Source of the DNA: Hermatobates lingyangjiaoensis
Lineage: Eukaryota > Arthropoda > Insecta > Hemiptera > Hermatobatidae
Length of the DNA stretch: 64,000 bases
Assembly (NCBI GenBank): GCA_026182355.1
Contig: JAPFBL010000068.1
Span: forward strand, 10,887,001 to 10,951,000
Reading direction: 5' to 3'
This document shows positions 1 through 12,000 of the stretch, piece after piece. A model generated the notes under the pieces. The model had not been told where the DNA came from. It did not search any database and saw only the letters and a program-made list of their open reading frames with translations. Both the position numbers and the translations under genes were made by a program. The stretch's first letter is position 1. Every line of letters starts with the position of its first letter.

Positions 1-22
1 CTCAAATTTTCGGGTAATCCGT
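1..22 (-). CDS. UBE2O: UBE2O coding exon 6 (cut by window edge)
   Basis: After acceptor cctgaag|ACGG the frame continues from exon 5 as R-RITRKFE, aligning with the vertebrate LGRVKRLGCFD stretch. Only seven codons are inside the window. Confidence 0.82.
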
Positions 23-3000
23 CTTCAGGAGATAGTTAAGTAAAAATAGTTAACACTAACATAACAATTTTAAATTAATTAATTCTTGAACTTGATGCAT
101 CTCGCGTTTTCGTTAGTACTTACAGAAAAGGACTCTTGAAAAACTCCTAATACCTAGTGTAACTGTAGTATAGAGATTATACTCTATACTTTGGTTTAAA
201 GCCGATTCAATTGTCCTGTTCAATTTACCTAGCGAGATCCTCCCCGCCTATCCAAACTTTGGGCTGTTCTTTAGATCCAGTAGTTCCTTCTTTGGAGTAA
301 GCTCGACACTGCCAGTGAACTGCTACAGATTCCACCTTCACGTCTTCTACTACTACCTGCAGCACACAATATCATCCACGAAAGAATCAGAATAGCGTTT
401 TTAAATTTTATGAATGCAATAATTTTGAAACCATTAATGAATACATTAATAATAAAAACCCACTCTTAGTATATAAAACATTATCACATTTGTACTAACA
501 TTGTTAAATCATAAAATGTTTGAATACTACCAGTTAATTTTAAAATAAAAATGCAATACATAGATAAATTATAGTAAATAGGAAATGATCTATACACTGT
601 AAAGAAGTCGTTAGAAAGGAGTTGGTTAAATAAAATCAATGCAAAGTACCATACCAAAGCACACATAGATAACTTAGTTCAGAAGGCAATATAATTAAAT
701 CGATAATAAATTAATAAACTAATATTTTGAACATTGGAAAAAATCGGTTTAGCAATTAATGGTAATACTGGAAGAAATTGCAACACATTACCTTAATATT
801 TTTGCACGACTTGGTCCTCGTATGGTTCTTAATGTGTGGTTTCCAGTCTGTAACTTCTGACAGAACACTAACAGGGCCCCATAGCGTTTGACCTGGATAA
901 TACTCTCCGTGTAAACTAAATTCTGAATCCTGCAAAATAAAAATGATTTAATAGATATACAATATCATTTCTTATTCTTGATTTTTTTCCCCTCCCAATA
1001 AACTATCAACATATCTGACTTGTCGGAGTTACAGGAGAGAAGGTTCTGTCAGAGAAGACGTGAGGGCTAGTTATAAAAGAATAGCAAGTTTCTGAACACA
1101 TTCTCTTTTATATCATAATTTATTGAGGTTTATTCCTTCAATAATAAGCCAATGTTTCTAGAGGGGCAATTATATATGGCTACGGAAATTAATTTTTAAT
1201 TGTAACACATAATATATGTATAATATATATATCTTGTATTTTCCTTTCTCTTGTGTTTTAAGTGTAAAACTTTGAAGATGGCTTGATCTCATGATCAAAA
1301 GCTTGATGCTTATCAGTTGTTGTCAAAATAGAGGACTGAGAAGTTTTTAAGTAATATTTGTGATTATTAATAAATTGTTTCACAAATAAACACTTAAAAA
1401 TGGAAATAGTAAAAATTTTATATTAAAAAGAACTTTGATAGCTCCACTTAAAGATTTAGAAAGTAATTTCCTGGTCACGATATTAATAATGTTTGGTGAG
1501 ACATTATAAGATGTATACAAGAAGAAGTAATATAAAAAGTATACCTTGTTTCGTTTGTCTGTAAAGACGTCAAACCCATTTGAGTCCGGATCGGTGATGA
1601 CGCAGGTACTTTTGTCGGGGAGCCTCAGAAAGAGTTTGGAATGGACGATTTTAATTCCTCCTACCCAGGAATCGAGACAAACAGCCATATCGGAGGCTAA
1701 TTCCTAAAACATTTTAAAACAATAAAGAACACTCAAACAGTTTCACCCAAAACTATAGTTTTTACTAAAGTAGCTAATTCCTAAACAAATTTTAAAAAAG
1801 TAAATCGTTCAAGTAGTTTTTCTATAATAAAAACTAAAGATACACAATTCGTCTTCTAATGGTTTTGATAATATTGATTTTAAATCTTAAACAACTCTTT
1901 TTTTTTATTTTAACTGTTATTTTTCCAATAGTGATTATTTTTATAATAATTTAATCATTTTCTATTAGGGTGAATGGAACAGTAACATCTGAGTAGTATC
2001 CAAGAAATGAAATTATTCACTTAAAGCTGTTATAAATAAAAATTACCTACAGAACAGGAATGACTAATACATTTCTAAAATGAAGTGTTATCAAGGGGTT
2101 GGGAGGCAAGCTGGCCCTGTACAAAGGTTCAGCGGTATATACTAGCAAATCAAAGCAGGTTTTCAGGAGAAAGACGTGAAATATTGTGCCACACCATGCC
2201 TCGCAGGGCACATAAAGACGCCAGTCCCAATCCTGCTCTATGATGGTAACTCGTTAAGATCCCTACTCTAGAGTAAACGTGGGCCAGACTTAATTTACGA
2301 CTCCTGGTGTAGAATAAAATCAACAACATTAACCACCAGCGTAGTAAAATGTTCTTTAGGAAAACCAATGCGTAAGCTTCTACTGACCATTCAATTAATA
2401 ATTAGAAAAGTGAATTCTTAACTTCTTACTTTATTTTTTTTTTTGGTGTAATTTAAGTAAATCGACTAAACAACTACGAAATACCTAAGAAGTAAATCTA
2501 ATACCTAAAAAGGCAGACTTTTCTGTAATATTTACATATCTCTGATTGGTTTTAATTAAATATTTTGAGTAAATACTATTAGTAATTGTAGACAATCAAT
2601 TGTTTTTTTTATCTAGGAATAATATTGTTTTAAAGGTCACTAAACAATGTATAGTTTATTCGTAAACTAAACTGTGCTCTACAAAGTCTGAATAATTTAT
2701 TCATGACACCAACGTATATAGAAAACACCCTAAGATCTTCTAATCTATCAAAACAAGATTGTACATATTATTTCAGTGCATTATGCATTATTATCCACTG
2801 CATTTATATAAAACTTATAGTATACTCCTATATACACTGGCTCAATTTACTCCCAATTTAACCAAAATGATAGGAATTCTTATAACACATTAAATGCCTC
2901 AAAGAAAAAAAATCATTGTTAAAACGAAGATTTTCCGTAAGTTAGGTAAACTTCATTTTGTTAAAATCTAGATATTCACTTGACCGTCGAAAGATATTAT

Positions 3001-6000
3001 TTTTAGTGTTCAATATTTTACAACCCCACATAATAACATATTGATTAATTAAGTAAAATAAAATATTTTTTACTAATACATCTCAATATCAAAGTCAATA
3101 ATGAAAATTTAAGCTTTTAAAAACCTAGTATATATTCTTACCAAAATATCCTCAAATTAAATCACATTTCCACTACAGTAGACCAAAAGGGATTATCCCT
3201 TTAAGTTAACAATTAATTTTTAAATTCAACAGGTTCACTGCTGGCCTCAATGTTTCCAGACATCCGAAGATAATCTAAACTTTGCTATCAGTAAATCCAG
3301 TCCAACTTTTTTTTTTTTGCCAAAATTAATATAGCAAATAATTTGTTTGATTGTAATGCAGTTACCAAAATGTTGCCAACTATGGCACAAATTTAATCAA
3401 AAGTTATAGCTTTTGAAATAATAACTAACATCTGAACTAAATTTCACCAAATCAATTACTAACTAAGTGAGATGGTTAATTTTAGAAAAAGGTTACAAAA
3501 ATGTTTATATATTGCTTATAGTAACAGCAGCTATTATAATTAAAATGTTTTTAAAATATCAGTTTTCACAGAAACAACCCTCTTATTGTATTTTGTCTTG
3601 TCTTTTTCGTTCTCATATTTTGTTGGCACAAATATGATTGTGACCTTTTAAAATGGACAACAAAAGTTCTCAAAAGTAAACTAAACAAGCACACACAATT
3701 CATTAATATATTTTAATAAATTACAAATCTTGCTATCACCATTAAATAAACTGCAAAATCCACTTCGGTATACTAAGGCAATCAAATGTGAGGTATACAC
3801 TGTGCTGGTTAATAATAGCAGTACTGCAGTGAACGAGCTCACGAAGTTCTTTGGTAACTTGAGTGAAGTACTAAATTTTGTATTCAATATATATTTTAAG
3901 CACAGCAGGATACTTTGAAGGAAAAGGAAAATAAAGGTATACAGTTTTTTAACATCTGGTAATTATTCCTCAGTCTTAACCTTAGAAAGCGGAAGCTAAT
4001 ACTGTTTTTTATCTAATTTGGAACTAGTCTTTATTCTTACAATATTATTGGAGCAGCAATTTTATCCAAAGAAAATTGAAAACTCAGGTTTAAAATGGGA
4101 CGATGGAATCATTATTGAAAATTATTGAAAAACCTCACATATAAAAGTTCACTCTCCAAAATAATATAATCTTAAAGGTAACTTTAATCAAAATAAGAAT
4201 AATTTATACGAATTAATACAATTATTACGAGCTTTGATAGCTTTAATGAACTTTTTAAAACACGAGTTTATTAAGAAAGTTGAATTCCAAAGAAATCTAA
4301 ATCAGTAGATTTTGTGTCACTGATTTATATAAATATTTATAAGCATTAAGTGCTTAATTTTATTTAAGTTTACATTGTGTGTGGTAATAATAATAATATT
4401 ATTATTATTATTTGCCAGTTCTGGCAAATATCAGGTATATGGAATATCTGATATTTGCCTAATCTACTGTATGGCTCTTTAACTGACCACGGGGTTTTCT
4501 TTAAATAAATTATCTTATCTAAATTTTCACTTTTTTTACATTATATCTGTGGCATATTTTATTATCATGGTTTTTTTTTATCTTTTCAAAACTCATTATT
4601 TGTCCAAATTGTATTTGGAATAAAGTTGTTGTTTGAATTTGCTTTTTTAGTCCCATTTATTTCAAATTTATTCTACATAAAGAATAGGATAACAATAAAA
4701 TATTAGAAGGAAAGCATAAAAGGAACGGACAAAGGACTCATTCTTGAGACAGAACATAAGTGGTGGGAAGTGCATTCCTGCCAGCACGGCAATATTAAGC
4801 TCAATTCTTTATGTCTGTTTTCTATTTTTGAAGAAAGAATATGAGCTTTTAGTAATAACTCTTATTATAAACAAGTGATAAAAGGTTCATTCAGTTCATT
4901 CGAAACAAAAATATATCGAATGAACTCATTTTGTCATTCTGACAAGGAACTTATTGTTTGGAAGACCTTAGTCTCATTTAACAATTTTATCAGGTTGATG
5001 ATCAATGTTGACTTTGTTTTAACTGTAAATATATTATATATAATGGTATCATGTTTTTCCGTATAATATTTTTAAAACAATCTACTGTATTTGGAAATAA
5101 TGATAAGTAATGGAGTTCCCTGACTTTCGAACAAGTCTCTCATCGTCAGTTATGGGGGCTTACTGAAGAGAAAAGGTATCATGAATGTAAATTTTAAAAT
5201 GTATATCAAGAGAATAATGAGTACATTACAATGTAATAATAATCAATTATGAAATGTTAAATCGAAGTTAATTCATTAGATACATATATCATTTAAACAG
5301 GAAATAAATAATGTTAATATTTATAGTCTAAAATACTAATACTAAAAAGCCATTCAAAATGGAGTTCAAAAGTTCTCAAAAGTAAACTAAATAACCACAC
5401 ACAATAGCTTTATACACTTACAGTCTCAAATTTTAGGTTTAACCGTCATCAGAATGAAGAGAACCTTATTCCTTCTTATGATCATTAAACAGAAAATTTG
5501 AGACTGTACATGTGTCAAGCTATTGTGTGTGGTTATTTAGTTTAATTTGAGAATTTATACATAATACACTGTTTTATTAATCTTGCATTTAAATTATTAT
5601 TCCTTTCATTTTTATATTTATATAAAGTTAATATTTGATATTTATTTAATTTAATACCATATTTAATTTAATTTGGATTTAAATTTTCAGATACCATATT
5701 CTATCTTTCATCTAAGTAATAGATAAAATAAATAAGATAAATAGATGAAGCAAGTTTACTTCAACTTTATTTATACTATTGTATCTTCATATATGATTAT
5801 GTATGGATCTATCTAAGGTTAAAACCACAGAGGGCAAATAAAACAAATTCAGTTATGACAAAACAGTTGAAATAGTCAAAAGGATTCATAAAAAACATCC
5901 CAAAACAAGATGCACAAGTAACTTCGAAGGAATAAAACCATTGTCATTGACCACAAATATTCCTGGCTTTACCTATAATTCTTTTTGCCGAGGGCTTAGA

Positions 6001-9000
6001 GAGCGCCCTGGTCGCACTGTATGGGCGTGCTCTATTTTACCTGAGGCACACATCCCCCTACCCTTAGACAAAGAATGGCGATCCACGGGTAATTTACGAG
6101 GTCAAAGGATTCCAGTACATTGGTTTTTTACTGTGTAGATGCGATTAAAGTAATTTACAGGAAAATGTCGAGGTACCTCAATTGGAACAAGCTGAGTAGA
6201 AGGGACGTTGTTGAGGACTAGGTTGGTGCCGACGACCTGGACACAGGCGGTGACCTGCATGTGGCGACAGTAGCCTCGCTGAGTATCCTTGCCCTTGATC
6301 ATGCGTCTGACCACGTCACCAGGCATCAGCGACCTGTCCGCCAGACCCACCTGCACACCACACACGTCACACTCACCAAATGTCCTAGCCTAATACAAAT
6401 ATTCTTCTTTTACCATTCTCTAATGGCTTCCACTAAACTACAAACTACGTCAATTTACTATCCAATTCATGAATAAACAATCATTATATGAATACCATGC
6501 ATGAAACATTTATTCAGTAAGTTAGTTACTTCCGCTGTTGTTCACACGCTTACACCTACATTAAACAGCTTGTACATTAACTATCATTAATTCCTGATAA
6601 AAAGCTTCTCAGGAAGGTGGTAAGCTAAAATTCAATTGCACAATATAATGATCATCTAAATGTTGACACTAAAATAAACTAATTAAAAGAAACGACTTCT
6701 GAGTCGTTTTTTGTTTTGTTTTTTTTTCCTCAGTTAAATGTTACATAGCTCTGCTACACGACTTACAGACTGAAAACATTGCCACATAATAAAGTACCCT
6801 TCAACCCTATCAATTGTTGCCAAACAAATATAGAATGTTTTAACCAAGACGTGCTCACATTAGGGAGTTTATTACTATCATTCAAACGGTGCTCAAAATA
6901 AAAGTCTGTGTATATAAGCCCCAGTTCTGGTTAATACCACAGTTCTGTAACCTCGCCCCCTAGATTTCAGAGCCTTTATGAACCCCATTGTCTTTTGGTA
7001 ATACTGAAGTATCAGAAATGTACTCTTTCGTTTTTTATTACAAAACGGACACTAATTTTAAGCTACATCTTCGGTGAATCTGACATTTTGTTTACATTTT
7101 TCTAGGAAAATAGAAATATTTTCTTCAAGAAATGACTTTGACTTAATTTTTGAACGTAGGAGTTCATGAATTAAATGTAACAGATAGGCTGGCCTGTATA
7201 TAATAGATCCACTTGCTAATGGAACAATTGCAATGTTCTGCTGTAGGAGATTATGGGTTTTAACAGGAAATCTTCACCTTGGCTTTGCACAAATATTATT
7301 AGTGCTGTGGTAAACAAATGATATATACATCCGTTGTGCCGATACACTAAAACAAACAAGTATACGGACAATAGGATATATTACTATCTGTACTTGCTCC
7401 AGGAGTGAGAGACTAATAAACATCTCCCAAGTGTTTATTAGAATATGACATGTATGGTCGTGGAGTGTAAGAGCCTAATCAGATTCCGGTCCTCAGTTAA
7501 TAATTTTAATGACATGTCACATTGGTGAATGATTTAAGTTTCTTATAACTATTTAAAGTAGTTACAACCACATGAAAAGAAATGATGTTATTTATTGATT
7601 AAAATACAAGCATAGCCACACTAAAATAAATTATAAAAGGTCAACGAGTTTGATATTATGCTTACTTATAGTGAAGTTAAGTGTAGGCCACCCCAGACTT
7701 TTTCCGTTCAATTTACGTTAATTTCTATTACATTCTGTTATTTAAACTATAAATCAATCTCAACTCCGACTAATATACTGGGAAAACTGTACTTACTTCA
7801 TTAGGGATGTGGTAAGAATGTAGTATACAGAGGAGTATTAGTAAGAGTTCACAAAGGTTAATTTCTTTTACCTAAAGAGTGACAATTACCAAGATTAGTT
7901 ATAAGGAAGTTATTTCTATTTGTCACGAATTCAATGACATTCCAATAATTTAACATCCAGAACTTTGAAAAATCGACATTGTCCAAGGGTGAGTTCACAA
8001 AGGTTAAAGGTTTCGACAAATCATGAGGTCGAAACTGTATCATCCAAGTGAAGTCAGAACTAGTGTTAAACAAATCGAGTTGAATACAGAATACAACACA
8101 AACATCGTAGCAAAGAAGGAAGACGATATAATATAAGGAGACGCATATGGGAAGAGATCTAGAGTTATCATCAAGTTAAAACTAACTTCATTGACATTGA
8201 GTCATTTAATGTTGAAACCTTACGATGCACAGGTGTAAACACAGCGCACAGTGTTTTATGGTTATATCAAAACCAAGTCGGTAGGAGTGGAACATTGTTG
8301 ACGGAAGATCGTGTCGCTGTAAGCGGACATGTCACTCTGGTCAGTTAGGTACCTCGCAATCCTGGCAAGCTTTACACTCACAAGAGGCGCTGTCGTTGAC
8401 ATTGATAAGAACAACAAAGTAGAGATAATAGTGGTGCATAACCTGACAGTGAAATCACAAAATGGTGAATGTAAGAGTGAAGATGACAAAGGCAAGAAAC
8501 TTTTATGTGATATATTATGTCACAACAAAAACATAATGGCAAAACTAAATATGCTAGAACTTAAGTTAGACAGAATATCTTGTTCAGACAAACATACGAG
8601 GCTATGTGGACAATCCAATCAATCACATGTACAAACGTCAAGAACAAACAGAAACAACCCCATCCTCCTACAACTCAGCTCCATCAACGACCTAAATGAG
8701 CTACGCAAATCTGAACAGGTCAAACAGCTACCTCAGCCACCAGGGCTCAACGGGCTACTTTCTCATCTGGAGACAAGAGTTCCCGATAATCTTAACTTCA
8801 CACCATTCGATGAGAAAATCCAAAATTACCAGGTCAAAAAGAAACCAACTGAAGTTCTCGAAGATAAATTCAACTATTTCATAAAAAAAAACAAAGTCGA
8901 CTTAGACGGCCTCAATCGATTGCTAAAAATTACAAAACCTGGCGAAGGAGAGAATGAAAATATCATTGGGTTACTTCTACCCCAGGATAGGTTGTACAAT

Positions 9001-12000
9001 AAACTTCAAATTTCATGAGTGTTTTCAATAAATTTCACAACTCCACGATCTAAAATGCATTGAAAATCAACCGTATAAGAGGTAGCATTCGAGTCATAAC
9101 TTAATGGAAATATCAGTGTTCAGGTATTTTATTCATAAAGTCAGATTTATAAATATTCATTCTTGAAACTGTAGAATATCCTTTCATGAAAGTGTTAAGT
9201 ACAAAGTTCAACAAAACAGCATAAATAAAACATCATAACACTATCAAGAATCAAGCTTTTCTAGAAATAAAATATGTAAAAATCTACTAAAATCATCATT
9301 AAGCCTATTAAATGTTCGGAGTTCAAATTCCCATTGACCGTATGTTATGACAGGGGTTCTACATATAACCAATAATTTTATCCAGGTTGAAATATCTCAG
9401 AGTAACTTGAATTTCCTACTGCTGTTCAGAAGTAGATACATATATACTACACAATGTTTTTTCATTTGGCTCCACGGTAAACATGAATTAGACCCATTCC
9501 TCACTTCCTTCCGAACACCTGTTCCTCTGCTCTCTTTTCCCGTCAGGTGTCAACACATTCCTTGACGTCAACATCACATTCCATAGTAGTTATCCACTTT
9601 GTTCACATAAAGACCACTTTGCCCAATAGTATCTTCACTTCTAGAGTTACCATCCACCTCATGTCAAACTACCCATAGATCCCTCTCTATTCGCCTTCAT
9701 ACAATTTGCGGTCTTGTATACTTTTTTCCTGTCCCTTCTTCTTCGACTTCTTCAATTTTTAACCAACCAGCTTTTATTACCTACAAATAGAAGTTCTATG
9801 TCCCAATGAAGTAAGTGGTAGGCATCAGTAATGGCTGTCACAGTAGTCAAAACTGTCTTTAATCAATTCTGATCTTTACTACAATTCTTACGTTAAAAAT
9901 CATACTTAGCAGGTAAATGTCAAATCTTGCGGTACTTTCCAAGCTGTGTCTCCTCACAGAACTGCTCCCAGGGTGATATTTTTTTACGATGATTTGACTT
10001 TTACTAATCTGAGTTAGTCTATGAATTGTCATAAGGCTCCCATGAGTCAGTGCAGCAACCTTCCTCTTGTCCTTCTTGCTGATTCCCATGGGCTAAGTTC
10101 AATGACTATGAATCTAAATCCTTAAACAGATCTCCGACTCTAACACCAATATCACAATAAAGGGGGTACATATCTCTTCTTGGTGTTATATTACCTCAAT
10201 AACAATCATTATTTTTTTTAACTTTTAAAACTTTTACTTTGTAATTCCACTTTCAACTTTATTTTTTACAATTTCATGTATTCTTATCTATTTTATTTCA
10301 CTAGTTTGCTTATTTCAACTTTCTCCATTTTTCTTTTTTCCTTAGTGCGAATGTTGGCAGTACTTACTACAACGAACCAGGCTGTCTTCAGTGTGTGTTC
10401 ACTTCTCAAATGAATCACACCTCTCGTAATGATGACGATTAATCATATTTCTGAATTTCTTACTGTGGTTTTAACAATGATTTTTATTTCTCGTGGTTAT
10501 TGCGAAATCCTATTGTATACATATATATCAATTATCAAACCATAATTTGAAATGAAAAAAAAAAAAAGATTAAGATCTTTCAACCAAAAAAAGCGGTCTT
10601 CGTTAGAGTTGGGTTTTGACTCTGACGAAGACCGCTTGTTGTGATTGAAAGATCTTCATTTCATATTATTGTGGTTTGATCATTGATTGTGTTATTTCAC
10701 GTGTTTATGTGAAATATTGTTATACATATATGGTACATGGAGGGGAAACCTTCATTCGTATACGTTTTACCAAATATTTTATCAAATTTTAAATCCATCC
10801 ACATTCTGGATAATTTCTCCATCTTTAGAATTTGTATTTTCCAACTGCCGGGAGGAATGTATGTAGTCTAGACCACTCAAAGACCGAGTAATTCACACTT
10901 TGCTATATTGCAAAATACCTGCATTTTACATCGGTCCTATGAGCGCTGATTTCTACTGGAGATTAGTCCTGGCTAACATGTTTGCTATCGTAGTGCTAAT
11001 GTAGAAACCGGAAAACTTCAGTCGGCCATCAGGAGTTTTGGATATAGTGATTCTTATTATTGGCAAATCTGGTTTATACGCAACTCAATATTGATTTCTG
11101 TATTTTACAGTTTGCCTTGTCCCGTTATTATTAGGCTTCACAGTCGTTATAATATGTAGCCTTTTGATATAACTATGCGTAATTGTTTGTTGTTAAAACC
11201 GATGTTGATACATACTTGCCTTCATCACGTGACAGTTTCTTGAGAGAGCACTCAATTATATGATGACTTGTAAGCTCTGTGTATGAGCATCTATATAAAC
11301 CATCTCTGTACTTTTCTGTGCATTTTTATAATCGTATTGCTATACCATTAGTCGTTGGTTTCACATAAAACTGGAGTTTCATATTGTTCATTTTCTTCAG
11401 TAGTTTAACGTCTAGCAAGCGATTATTTTGTAGCTGCTGAGGTTCGTAAGTGAATTTTAACACTCCCTTTTTTCAAATGCTAATTTCATTTCATCAATTT
11501 TCTCATATAGATGTAGAATCAGCTCACAATCATCCACGTATCAGCAATGGACTGCTGTGAATTGAATTTTAAGCTAGAACACCATTTTCCAGGTAATACA
11601 TGTAAATATGTCCAAATATTACCCGTAACGAGGAATCCATGATAATGCCACCTATCTGGTAATATAAACTTCAATATGACTGAAGAGATTTATTACTGTA
11701 TATGATTTTAATATCCTCTTCATTGTTGATCTTTTGTTGGTGACCGATGCTCCATAATAATGCATATATGGTGGAAGCCTGATCGACATTAAACGAATCA
11801 CATTTAATACAATCTAAATAAACAGTTTTTGGTAGAAAAAGAGCAAATGACTGGATAATGAATGCTATATGATGCAGAACAAAAATGTGTTTTTTAGTTG
11901 CGAAGAGGGTAGATATAGCAAGCGTAGCCTCTACGAATTTTCCACCAATAGGAATGTGACTACCACATGTGGAAGTCAAATTCCTATGTAAAGAAGTGAT

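Larger units (their letters stand above)
1704..6176 (-). other. UBE2O intron 2 (4.5 kb)
   Basis: AT-rich intronic sequence. I see no conserved exon. It holds a decayed SINE (2185-2335), a nested palindrome (4386-4458) and a foldback element (5380-5545) with a partial copy of its arm near 3660-3700. Confidence 0.7.

Noticed and set aside
6102..6365. 87-codon minus frame taken as a whole gene
   Set aside because: Its first 62 codons contain UBE2O exon 2; the rest is intron read-through past the donor gtacct.
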